A stretch of 33,327 bases of DNA. It comes from Clostridia bacterium (GTDB lineage Bacteria > Bacillota > Clostridia > Oscillospirales > CAG-272). Made by a program: the position numbers and the translations under genes. Under the pieces are notes generated by a model that was not told the origin of the DNA, did no database searches, and was given only the letters and a program-made list of their open reading frames with translations. This document shows positions 7,588-15,188 of the stretch, piece by piece (the stretch's first letter is position 1; each line of letters opens with the position of its first letter). The stretch covers positions 1-33,327 of the forward strand of contig JAFZTO010000042.1 in assembly GCA_017618795.1 (NCBI GenBank), written 5' to 3'.

Positions 7588-8294
7588 GAGACCACAACGA
7601 GGTTTTTGAAAGCGTTATACGTCAGAGAGACGAGGCACTGAATAATAAAACGAAACAGAAAACTCCGGCTGTCGTCTGGGTCAGAGTGCTGACAGCCGCC
7701 GCCTGTATTGCCGTTGCCGCGGGAATAACGGTGCCGCTTGCTCTCAGACTTGGGAACGGCTCACATGAAAGCACACGACCCGTAACGGACTATCGGATAA
7801 TCGATTCAGCGGCACCGGGAGTTTTTTATAACTCCGATTCAGCGGAATTCGGAAGAGTACCGGAGGGAACAGAAAATACGCCTGACAAAACCGGAAGCGA
7901 CACAAAAAAGAGCGATACAGGCAAGGAGGCTCAAACCAAAGCCGACGGGACGGCTGCCGGGAATTCGGTGCCCGCGAGTGCTGTCGTAACTGTTCGCTCG
8001 ATTGCGGATTCGACCGGAAACGAGTGCGTTGCCAGACTGATCGGGCTTCTTCCGCCGCCTGAGATTGAGATCACAGAATGGAAAGCCGAACTTAATTCAC
8101 CGGCCGGAATCAGTGAAACGACCGGCACGGTCTCGCTGTATATAACCGGTCGTCCTACAGGAGGAGAGTATGAAAAAGTGAGCGTTCTGTGGACCTGGAA
8201 GCACGACGACATGAGCGTGCATTACGGAATGAAAAGCTCCGACAAGGTCGCGGAAACCGACGAGGCCGTCCTGTATATAAGATATGAAAACTGA
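7584..8294 (+). CDS. Single-pass membrane protein, probable anti-sigma/sensor partner of the ECF sigma
   Basis: The protein has 236 residues. A charged cytoplasmic N-terminus of about 28 residues (MRDHNEVFESVIRQRDEAL) is followed by one membrane segment at about 31-55 (VRVLTAAACIAVAAGITVPL). A Ser/Thr/Lys/Gly-rich extracytoplasmic linker at about 58-135 and a beta-rich C-terminal domain rich in Trp and Thr complete it. No zinc-binding anti-sigma (HxxxCxxC) motif is present and no named domain is recognised. The anti-sigma role is inferred from the 4-base overlap with the ECF gene, the topology and the operon. The long low-complexity linker is the kind of exposed segment that proteases could cut, but that is speculation. 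A function as a membrane sensor without sigma binding is the alternative. Confidence 0.6.
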   Translation: MRDHNEVFESVIRQRDEALNNKTKQKTPAVVWVRVLTAAACIAVAAGITVPLALRLGNGSHESTRPVTDYRIIDSAAPGVFYNSDSAEFGRVPEGTENTPDKTGSDTKKSDTGKEAQTKADGTAAGNSVPASAVVTVRSIADSTGNECVARLIGLLPPPEIEITEWKAELNSPAGISETTGTVSLYITGRPTGGEYEKVSVLWTWKHDDMSVHYGMKSSDKVAETDEAVLYIRYEN

Positions 8295-8342
8295 CGTGCA
8301 ATGAGCGCGTGAAGTATTTATTAAACCTTTAGAAGACAATAT

Positions 8343-8348
8343 GGAGGG
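8343..8348 (+). promoter_or_regulatory. Ribosome binding site deciding the start of serpin 1
   Basis: GGAGGG at 8343-8348 precedes the ATG at 8353. The upstream in-frame ATG at 8341 overlaps this site and has no SD of its own. Confidence 0.65.
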
Positions 8349-8352
8349 AAAA

Positions 8353-9648
8353 ATGAAAATTCTGAAGATCTTTTCCGCCCTGCTTGCGGCAGCGGCGGTG
8401 ATGACCGCGGCATCTTCATGCCTGCCGGAAAAGACCGGAGATCACGTGAATGATGATTGCGAAACGTTGCTTGACTACGGCAAAGTCAACGTTAATGACC
8501 CGGCCGTGCGCCTTTCCGCGAATGCCGGTATGACAGACTTTGACAGCGAGTTCATAAGGTTTATGACCACGGTCGATTATGCAAACAAAGACTTTATGAT
8601 TTCTCCGCTTTCGCTTAAATACGCCCTTGCGCTTGCTGTGGCGGGAGCGAACGGCGCAACGCGCGACCAGATTCTGAACGCCCTCGGCGTATCGTCGCTT
8701 GAAGAACTGGAGCGGTGGACGGACAGGGTCAAAAAGTATACAGAATCCTTTTATGATGAATATGAAAGAGAACTGAAATCATACGGTGAAAACGACATTA
8801 AACCGAAGCGCGCTTTTGACGTTGCAAACTCCGCGTGGGTCAACAGAGATAAAGGCGCCGATTTTACACAACAGTACGCTGAATACGTCAGAGAAAAATT
8901 CGGCGCGGAGGTTTTTTCAGAAAAATCTACCGATCTGAAGGACAGAATCAATTCGTGGGTGGACGACAAAACAAAAGGTCTGATACCGAACATTGTGGAC
9001 GACAGTGTTGAAGACAGCATCGCCGTACTGGTAAATACCCTGTACCTTATTGATGGATGGGCAGAAGGTTTCAGCGAAAAAAGTACCGTTGAAGGAAATT
9101 TCAGGTGTGCTGACGGAACGGCAAAAAAAGTGTATTATCTGCGGCGGATGAATAATTATCTGTTTTATTGTGATTCGGAAACCGAGCTTGTCGTAATTCC
9201 GATGAAGCACGGCATTGATATGGTTTTTGTTCTCGGCAGCACCTCGGGTCTGACAGAAAAAATCGGTAAGGCTCAGAAAACGACGGTTAACGTTTCTATA
9301 CCGAAATTCGTGACTGAAACAACCCTTGACAGCGACGTGATTATTCCGTTTCTAAAAGAAACAGGGATCGTTGCTGCTTTCGGGGATAGCGCGGATTTTT
9401 CACCGATGTTAGACGAAGGCGGGGTTTATATAGACGAGATCATCCAAAAAACGAAGATCTCAGTTGACGAACAAGGAGTCGTGGCCGCCGCTGCAACGAC
9501 AATCAGTTTAATGAAAGGTTTGCCAAATTTTGGCGAACCTGTCGACTTCAGGCTTGACAGGCCGTTCTCATACGGTATTTATTATTCCGAAAACAGAGTC
9601 TCTCCCGACGAGCTTCTGTTCTTCGGTCAGTATACGGGGGTAGAATGA
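8353..9648 (+). CDS. Lipoprotein serpin 1 of a tandem triplet
   Basis: The protein has 431 residues. A signal peptide ends in AASSC (Cys23), a lipobox-like site predicting a membrane-anchored protein. The serpin fold is recognised by FMISPLSLKYALALAVAGA (about 76-95), NSWVDDKTKGLIPNIV, the conserved VNTLYLIDGWAEGF, and the C-terminal LDRPFSYGIYYSE...LLFFGQYTG. The loop hinge DEQGVVAAAATTIS keeps Gly at P15 and Ala at P12-P9, as in inhibitory serpins; P14 is Val instead of the common Thr/Ser. The loop continues LMKGLPNFGEP, so a Lys/Gly site is a candidate P1 region, but the loop is about four residues longer than in antitrypsin and P1 cannot be fixed. Serpins trap serine or cysteine proteases by loop insertion. 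Its stop overlaps the start of serpin 2. Confidence 0.92.
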   Translation: MKILKIFSALLAAAAVMTAASSCLPEKTGDHVNDDCETLLDYGKVNVNDPAVRLSANAGMTDFDSEFIRFMTTVDYANKDFMISPLSLKYALALAVAGANGATRDQILNALGVSSLEELERWTDRVKKYTESFYDEYERELKSYGENDIKPKRAFDVANSAWVNRDKGADFTQQYAEYVREKFGAEVFSEKSTDLKDRINSWVDDKTKGLIPNIVDDSVEDSIAVLVNTLYLIDGWAEGFSEKSTVEGNFRCADGTAKKVYYLRRMNNYLFYCDSETELVVIPMKHGIDMVFVLGSTSGLTEKIGKAQKTTVNVSIPKFVTETTLDSDVIIPFLKETGIVAAFGDSADFSPMLDEGGVYIDEIIQKTKISVDEQGVVAAAATTISLMKGLPNFGEPVDFRLDRPFSYGIYYSENRVSPDELLFFGQYTGVE

Positions 9649-10943
9649 TGAAAAAAACGATTACAAGAAAACTGTTCACATGGTTTCTGATAATGATGAT
9701 GCTGTTTCATCTCGCGTCGTGCCTGCGCCCGCAGGCGCCCGTCGATTACGACAGCATAAAGGTAAAGAGCGCGGCGGTCACGCTTTCGGACAACACGGGT
9801 TTCTCGGATTTTGACAGTCAGCTGATAAAGTTCATGAGTGAGAGCGGTTTTAAAGACAGTGATTTCATGGTCAGCCCTCTCTCGTTCAGATACGCCCTTG
9901 CTCTTGCCACCGCTGGCGCGCAGGGGAAAACGCAGGAGCAGTTGCTGAAAGCCGCCGGCTTTGAAACCATGGAAGCGTACGCTGAATGGGCAGAGGAATT
10001 CAACGGCTTTGCGGAATATTTTGAAAAAAACTGCGAAGCCATGCTCAGGGAATTCGAACGTTATCCGGACATGTACGGCGACAAAGCCCCCGATTTCGGT
10101 CTCAGCGTGGCAAACTCCGCCTGGCATAACGCCGATCTAAAAGACCTGCCGCTTTCGGCGGACTACGCGAGGTACATAAAGGAGCATTTCGGCGCCGAGG
10201 CGTACACGGTTCCGGCAAAGCAGCTGTGCGACGGAATCAACTCATGGGTAAAAGAGAATACAAAGGGCCTTATTCCCCGCATTGTCAATGACGACGCGGA
10301 GGAATGCAACACCATTCTTGTCAACACTCTTTACCTTAAGGATGGATGGACGGACAGCTTCAGCGAGAGCGCCACGAAGCAGGGCGTGTTCACATGCCGA
10401 GACGGAAATGAAAAAACCGTCGACTACATGAACCGCACGGACCGTATTCTTTACTACGCGGACGACGATACCGCGCTCGTTATAATGCCCATGCACTTCG
10501 GAGTGAATGCCGCCTTTGTGCTCGGCAGTACGGAGGGACTTTCAGAAAAGCTCGGAAGAGTGAAGGTAACGTCCGTTCATGTGCAGATCCCGAAATTCAG
10601 CACCGAAACGTCGCTTGAGAAAAAGGAGCTTGTTGACTTTCTCCGTCAGCTGGGAGTGTCAGACGCATTCATCGGAGGAGTCGCGGACTTTACCCCGATG
10701 GTTCCGAACGACGGCGAGCTTTACATTGACGACATAATTCAGAAAACCAAAATATCCGTCGACGAGGACGGAATAGAGGCGGCGGCTGCGACGGCCATAC
10801 TCATGAAAGACAGCGCATTTTTCGATCCGGATCAGCCTGTCGAGTTTATAGCGGACCGTCCGTTTTCATATTTTATATACACATCGGTAAACAATACGGC
10901 CGATCTTATGTTCTTCGGCCAGTACACGGGGGTGGAAAAATGA
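9645..10943 (+). CDS. Lipoprotein serpin 2 of a tandem triplet
   Basis: The protein has 432 residues. The signal peptide has a good lipobox, LASC, with Cys26. The serpin core is SPLSFRYALALATAGA, INSWVKENTKGLIPRIV, VNTLYLKDGWTDSF and ADRPFSYFIYTS. The hinge is DEDGIEAAAATA: Gly at P15, Ala at P12-P9, so inhibitory behaviour is predicted. The following loop is ILMKDSAFFDPDQPVEF, different from serpins 1 and 3; by hinge counting P1 falls near the Asp-Ser pair, with Lys two residues earlier. The start is ATG 9645 or the adjacent ATG 9648. The first overlaps the stop of serpin 1, and the gene's own stop overlaps the ATG of serpin 3, so translation is coupled. The likely location is the outer face of the membrane. 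Confidence 0.92.
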   Translation: MMKKTITRKLFTWFLIMMMLFHLASCLRPQAPVDYDSIKVKSAAVTLSDNTGFSDFDSQLIKFMSESGFKDSDFMVSPLSFRYALALATAGAQGKTQEQLLKAAGFETMEAYAEWAEEFNGFAEYFEKNCEAMLREFERYPDMYGDKAPDFGLSVANSAWHNADLKDLPLSADYARYIKEHFGAEAYTVPAKQLCDGINSWVKENTKGLIPRIVNDDAEECNTILVNTLYLKDGWTDSFSESATKQGVFTCRDGNEKTVDYMNRTDRILYYADDDTALVIMPMHFGVNAAFVLGSTEGLSEKLGRVKVTSVHVQIPKFSTETSLEKKELVDFLRQLGVSDAFIGGVADFTPMVPNDGELYIDDIIQKTKISVDEDGIEAAAATAILMKDSAFFDPDQPVEFIADRPFSYFIYTSVNNTADLMFFGQYTGVEK

Positions 10944-12271
10944 AAAAACTAATTAAAATATCTGTATTCTTAATTCTTGCGGCATTTGCGGCGTCGTCGC
11001 TTTCTGGGTGCCTTGCGCGCATCGAGCCTGCAGTCTCGTCTGAAACTTCAGACAGCGTAACAGGCAGCGTAACGGAAAGCGGGACGGAAGTTAAGGACAG
11101 CGGTCCTGCCTCGATTCCCGTCCAGTGGTCGGGGGATGTTTCGGTTTCGGATTTCGACGCGGCTTTTTTCAAATATATCCTTGATTCTGAACTCGGCGAG
11201 GGCAGCTTTATGGCCTCTCCGCTGTCTCTCAGGTACGCGCTTGCCCTCGCGGCTGCGGGCGCGAAGGGCGAAACGCTTGATCAGATCGTAAAGGCCGCGG
11301 GCTTTTCGACAATGGACGAGTTCACCGAATGGGCGCTTAAATACAACGGCATGACCGAACTGTTCAACGAGAGCGTGCGAAGGGAGCAGGCTGATTTCGA
11401 AGAAAATCCGGAATATTACGGAAACAAAAAACCGGACGAAAGAATACTGCGCATCGCAAATTCCGTCTGGCAGAACAGCTCCACGATAGGTCCGCTAAGA
11501 GACAGATATCACGGATTTGTAAAGGACAATTTTTACGCCGACTGTTTCTCGGTTCCTCAGAAGGAGATAAAGGACAGAGCAAACGAGTGGGTGAACGACA
11601 AGACAAACGGTCTAATCCCGACGGTGTTTGACGAAGAGGTGAAGACGGACGTTGTCCTTATCAACTCGCTTTACATGAAAGAGGCATGGTCAGAGGAGTT
11701 CAGCAAATGCGGTAAAGACGTCTTTACCGGCAGGGAAGGCAGGAAGGCAGAAACGGAATTCATGGAGAAGACGGGCCATTTCAGGTATTATTCCGACGAT
11801 GAAACGCAGATCGTCGTCGTTCCAATGCGCGACGGGGTGCGGGTGGCGTTTGTGCTCGGAAACGCGGCTGGTCTGTCAGAAAAGCTTGCAAAGGCCACAT
11901 ACGAAAAGGTTCACGTGAAGGTCCCGATGTTCGAGAACAAAATGACCGTGAACGGCGAGATCATTCTTCCGTTTCTGAAGGCAAGGGGAATGATAAACGC
12001 GTTTGACGAATTTATTTCCGATTTTACCGGAATGTCCGACACAACGAATTTCTATATCGAAGATATTTTCCAGTCGACAAAGATAGTTTTTGACGAAAAG
12101 GGAGTCGAGGCAGCGGCGGTGACCGTGATAGAGATGCCCGAGGCAACGTCGGTCGAGGTACCGGAAAAACCGATAGAGTTTATAGCGGACCGCACGTTCA
12201 GCTATTTTATCTACGCCTCTGCAGACGACATGACGAACATGCTCTTTTTCGGTGTGTACGCGGGGGAATGA
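10940..12271 (+). CDS. Lipoprotein serpin 3 of a tandem triplet
   Basis: The protein has 443 residues. The signal peptide has lipobox LSGC (Cys24). Next comes a Ser/Thr/Glu-rich tether of about 35 residues, longer than in the other two serpins, which would hold the domain further from the membrane. The core motifs are ASPLSLRYALALAAAGA, ANEWVNDKTNGLIPTV, INSLYMKEAWSEEF and ADRTFSYFIYAS (Thr replaces the usual Pro of the RPF motif). The hinge is DEKGVEAAAVTV, with Gly at P15 and Ala-Ala-Ala-Val at P12-P9. The loop then reads IEMPEATSVEVPEKP, acidic and without a basic residue near P1, so its target protease should differ from one cleaving after Lys. It overlaps serpin 2 by ATGA at 10940-10943. 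No T-rich terminator follows; a weak GCC/GGC hairpin lies near 12275-12300. Confidence 0.92.
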   Translation: MKKLIKISVFLILAAFAASSLSGCLARIEPAVSSETSDSVTGSVTESGTEVKDSGPASIPVQWSGDVSVSDFDAAFFKYILDSELGEGSFMASPLSLRYALALAAAGAKGETLDQIVKAAGFSTMDEFTEWALKYNGMTELFNESVRREQADFEENPEYYGNKKPDERILRIANSVWQNSSTIGPLRDRYHGFVKDNFYADCFSVPQKEIKDRANEWVNDKTNGLIPTVFDEEVKTDVVLINSLYMKEAWSEEFSKCGKDVFTGREGRKAETEFMEKTGHFRYYSDDETQIVVVPMRDGVRVAFVLGNAAGLSEKLAKATYEKVHVKVPMFENKMTVNGEIILPFLKARGMINAFDEFISDFTGMSDTTNFYIEDIFQSTKIVFDEKGVEAAAVTVIEMPEATSVEVPEKPIEFIADRTFSYFIYASADDMTNMLFFGVYAGE

Positions 12272-12328
12272 CATTGCATGATGCCCCGTGAGGCAATTGT
12301 GCAGTTTCTTATGCAAAAGACAAAACTT

Positions 12329-12357
12329 TTAGAGAACAGAAAAATAATTTGTATAAT
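12329..12357 (+). promoter_or_regulatory. Upstream candidate SigA promoter of the unknown lipoprotein gene
   Basis: TTAGAG (12329-12334), 17 bases and TATAAT (12352-12357). The -10 is perfect and the -35 weak. A second, better promoter lies 83 bases downstream. Confidence 0.45.
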
Positions 12358-12411
12358 ACGCCCGCACGATGGGAAATATTTCTTTTTTTGTGTGAAATAT
12401 GTCATCCACTC

Positions 12412-12440
12412 CTGACATTGAAAAAGAAATGTGGTATAAT
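12412..12440 (+). promoter_or_regulatory. SigA promoter of the unknown lipoprotein gene
   Basis: CTGACA (12412-12417), 17 bases and TATAAT (12435-12440) with extended TGG. The expected transcript start, near 12447, leaves room for the SD at 12458-12466. Confidence 0.8.
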
Positions 12441-12474
12441 GTACAATGAATAACAGGAAAGGAAGGAAAAAAGG

Positions 12475-13476
12475 ATGAAAACGGCAAATAAACGTTTCCG
12501 GTCCGGTATCAGGCTTTTGGATAAAAGAGGAAAAATAAAAATGAAACATATAAAAATAACAGCGATATCGCTCACTTTTATAATGGTACTGATTGCATTT
12601 GCCGGTTGTCTGAGACCTTTAAATACTCCTGCCGGATCTGTTGAAGGAACTGACGGCCCTGTCACGACGGTTTCACCGATTACGACTCTCGTCGGCCAAA
12701 ACACGACGGAGCCTGTAACGTCCGAACCTGCGACGGCAGAGGATTTTGAAACTGTGGAGCTTGAAGAGCATAGTTATATAGCGCGTGAGGGTTACGGATT
12801 CTACGATCAGGGCTACTGGGATTGGGATATTTACGCTTCTCCTTACTCCCTCGCATTAGGTAACGCAATTATTTTATCTTACATTCATGGTCAGGAAATG
12901 ACAAAGGAGGCTATAGCTAATGTTAATAAAAATATGGAAAAAGGAGCAGAAAACAGACAGTTAATACTTTTATATTACATAATACAGGAACTTGGCACGA
13001 AACGCGAGGATTTTGTCGAGAAAAACGAGTATTTCAAAAAACTTAATGCCGAAAACGGAACAGGTGCGGACACATATACCGATACGGAGATAGAGTATCT
13101 TTTTGGTGATTACAGTATCGAGGAGCGTATCGAGCACTTGCGGGCGCCGTGGTCGTTCTATTATCGCGGAAGACTCTACTCTATATACAATATTTTCCAG
13201 ATAGAAAACGAAAAGCTTTTGAAAGAGATGTACAGGAGAGGAAATCTTCAGGAGTACATTGATTTTATGAAGGTATTCCTTGAAAACGGCGATATACGCA
13301 ACTATATCCCAGAAGGCTATTATTACACCGACGGCTATGAGGAAAGAATACTGGTCGGAGTAATTGAGGATTTTGAAAATCTTCCGCTTAAAGAATTTCA
13401 GCAGAAACACTCCCTTGAATACGGCATAGGCGTAGACTGGGAGAACTACGTCCCGACTGAGGGAGGCGGTATGTAA
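12475..13476 (+). CDS. Lipoprotein of unknown function
   Basis: From ATG 12475 it has 333 residues with a basic 22-residue extension before the signal peptide; from ATG 12541 it has 311 residues. Both starts have a purine-rich site (AAAGGAAGG at 12458-12466; AAGAGG at 12525-12530). The lipobox is AFAGC (Cys45 or Cys23). A Thr/Pro/Val-rich tether follows to about residue 90. The remaining domain is rich in aromatic residues and Glu, with an acidic aromatic stretch (YDQGYWDWDIYASP), mostly helical regions (NRQLILLYYIIQEL) and no cysteines. I do not recognise a family. The ASPYSLALGNAIILSY segment loosely echoes the SPLSLRYALALA helix of the neighbouring serpins, but the rest of the serpin fold and the reactive loop are absent. 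It has its own promoters and a terminator, so it is separate from the serpin operon although adjacent. Confidence 0.8.
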   Translation: MKTANKRFRSGIRLLDKRGKIKMKHIKITAISLTFIMVLIAFAGCLRPLNTPAGSVEGTDGPVTTVSPITTLVGQNTTEPVTSEPATAEDFETVELEEHSYIAREGYGFYDQGYWDWDIYASPYSLALGNAIILSYIHGQEMTKEAIANVNKNMEKGAENRQLILLYYIIQELGTKREDFVEKNEYFKKLNAENGTGADTYTDTEIEYLFGDYSIEERIEHLRAPWSFYYRGRLYSIYNIFQIENEKLLKEMYRRGNLQEYIDFMKVFLENGDIRNYIPEGYYYTDGYEERILVGVIEDFENLPLKEFQQKHSLEYGIGVDWENYVPTEGGGM

Positions 13477-13482
13477 ATAAAC

Positions 13483-13510
13483 GAGGATGCCCGAGCGGTG
13501 TCCTCTTTTT
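13483..13510 (+). terminator. Rho-independent terminator after the unknown lipoprotein gene
   Basis: GAGGATGCC (13483-13491) pairs with GGTGTCCTC (13497-13505), two of the pairs being G-T. The loop is CGAGC and five T residues follow. Confidence 0.85.
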
Positions 13511-13524
13511 GTTATGAATCGGTC

Positions 13525-13553
13525 TTGACAAAATGGCAACTATTTGGTATAAT
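13525..13553 (+). promoter_or_regulatory. Perfect consensus SigA promoter directly abutting a start codon
   Basis: TTGACA (13525-13530), 17 bases and TATAAT (13548-13553) with extended TGG. The ATG at 13560 is seven bases after the end of the -10, which is where transcription should begin. Confidence 0.92.
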
Positions 13554-13559
13554 TATATT

Positions 13560-15143
13560 ATGTTATACAGCTTGCGTTCGGTAAAAAAAACAACAGTCAT
13601 TCTGCTTGCGGCGTGTTTGCTCGCGTCGCTGTTTTCCTGCGCAAAAGAGATGCCGGCGGCAACAGCCGACACGGTCACGGAGAGCGGGGCGGCGGAATCT
13701 CTTCCGGCAGAGACCGGAGACGTAACATCCGTCGGCGGCTGTGTAACGTCGGATACGGACGAAACAGAAGACCACGAAACGTACATGACAGGCGATACCG
13801 GCGAAGAAACGGAATATCCAGATACGGACGATACTGACACAGGCGAGCATAAGCATAGCTACAAAATAATGTATATCATTAAACCGGCGACATGCTACGA
13901 GACCGGGCTGCGGCACGTGAAATGCAAAATATGCGGCTACGAGACCGACAAGGTGACGGGAAAATCGGCGCACACGGGCGATTACACATATGAATACTGC
14001 GGCGGGCAGGCTGTAAAGCGCACGCAGGTCTGCGACGTCTGCGGGCACGTAACGGTGGAGGATATGTATTTCGGCTACGGCGCAGGAGTGACGCGCGAAA
14101 AGATAGTGAACTGGCTGAAATATCATGAGCACGACGAGTACTATCTCGGTACCCCGTACAAGGGATTCTGCTACAGCTATCCGCAGGGTGATCCGGCCTA
14201 CAGCCTACTTAAGGAGAGCGACAGGGCATCGGCGGTAAAGAAAGCCGCCGTTGAGCTTAAGGCGAACAGATCCGGTGCGTATAAGAATACTGCTTATCTT
14301 CCCAGAATGAACTGCGGAGGTTTTGTCGGGCACGTTCTGGCCTCGGTTGCCCCGTCGTTTGTCAGTTATTTCGAGAAAAAAGGCTCCGCCTACGCCTCCG
14401 GCGGTTATCTTGACCAGAACTACACCGACGTGTGGATATGGTACGCGATAATGACGAAAAACGAGAATCCGTCGCACATGCAGCAGAACGACTCCACCGT
14501 CCCGTATTCAGTCAGCAAGTATTCCTCGGTGGAGAAAATGCTCTCTTCGGGCGTTCTCGTCAAGGGCGATATAATAATGTCGGTGCCGCAGGGGAATTTC
14601 GGCGATTTTCACATTGGCTTTTTCTGGGGCGACAGCCCGGACGATAACAGATTCTGGCATTCCGTCGACGGACGGGGCAACGTAATTTCGGGCATAGTCA
14701 ATTACCGCTGCAAGACATCATCAAACTATTACTGGTACGTGATAAAGCCTGCCGACGGTACGGGAGAACAAGCGTCAGGTGCCGTGTCTGTATATCTTAA
14801 AGGCAGCGACGGAATTCCTGTCGGGAACGCGGTCTTTTCGCTTGAAAAGGACGGCAGCGAGATTGTCAGGCTTGTTACACAAAGTACCGGTTACGCAACT
14901 ACGTACGGTACGTTTATCTCCCCGGGCGGATACGTCCTCAGGGCTGTCGACGCATTTGACCTGACCGGGAAAGAATATACTGTGACGCTAAAGAACGATA
15001 AGTGGGGAGATTTTGCAAATCTCCGGCTGACCTGCGCAACACCGGTGCAAACGGAAACAGACCTGCAGACGGAAACAGAGCCTCAGACCGGACAGTCTGA
15101 AGTTTCCGAGCCTGAAACGGGAGAATCCGCAGACAACCCGTGA
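13560..15143 (+). CDS. Lipoprotein with Cys-pair region, papain/NlpC-like domain and SpaA-like domain
   Basis: From ATG 13560 it has 527 residues. The signal peptide ends at lipobox LFSC (Cys27). A Thr/Glu/Asp-rich tether runs to about residue 97. At 110-165 a small zinc-ribbon-like module carries CKIC (122-125) and CDVC (158-161), with further Cys at 112 and 147. A papain-like core follows: NCGGFVGHVL (catalytic Cys252), DFHIGFFWG (His351) and WHSVDG (His367), the Cys-His-polar order of NlpC/P60-like or amidase-like enzymes. At about 407-480 there is an SpaA/Cna-B-like beta domain (VYLKGSDGIPVGNAVFSLEK). The tail is acidic and Thr/Glu-rich. It may cut cell-wall peptide or an amide bond at the cell surface; the substrate is unknown. 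An in-frame ATG at 13533 lies inside the promoter and is rejected. No SD precedes 13560, so the mRNA looks leaderless. Confidence 0.8.
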   Translation: MLYSLRSVKKTTVILLAACLLASLFSCAKEMPAATADTVTESGAAESLPAETGDVTSVGGCVTSDTDETEDHETYMTGDTGEETEYPDTDDTDTGEHKHSYKIMYIIKPATCYETGLRHVKCKICGYETDKVTGKSAHTGDYTYEYCGGQAVKRTQVCDVCGHVTVEDMYFGYGAGVTREKIVNWLKYHEHDEYYLGTPYKGFCYSYPQGDPAYSLLKESDRASAVKKAAVELKANRSGAYKNTAYLPRMNCGGFVGHVLASVAPSFVSYFEKKGSAYASGGYLDQNYTDVWIWYAIMTKNENPSHMQQNDSTVPYSVSKYSSVEKMLSSGVLVKGDIIMSVPQGNFGDFHIGFFWGDSPDDNRFWHSVDGRGNVISGIVNYRCKTSSNYYWYVIKPADGTGEQASGAVSVYLKGSDGIPVGNAVFSLEKDGSEIVRLVTQSTGYATTYGTFISPGGYVLRAVDAFDLTGKEYTVTLKNDKWGDFANLRLTCATPVQTETDLQTETEPQTGQSEVSEPETGESADNP

Positions 15144-15147
15144 GAAT

Positions 15148-15185
15148 AAAAAAAGCACAGTCGGAACAGAAGCCGGCTGTGTTTT
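15148..15185. terminator. Bidirectional terminator between convergent lipoprotein and acyl carrier protein genes
   Basis: CACAGTCGG (15156-15164) pairs with CCGGCTGTG (15173-15181), with one G-T pair. TTTT follows on the plus strand. On the minus strand the stem is followed, after GC, by seven T residues (complement of 15148-15154). Confidence 0.85.
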
Positions 15186-15188
15186 GTA

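Noticed and set aside
12272..12310. Terminator directly after serpin 3
   Set aside because: A short GCC/GGC pairing is present but the stem is weak and no T-run follows, so I did not list it.
13533..13559. ATG at 13533 as the start of the NlpC-like lipoprotein
   Set aside because: It lies inside the promoter spacer upstream of the -10, so it cannot be on the transcript from that promoter.
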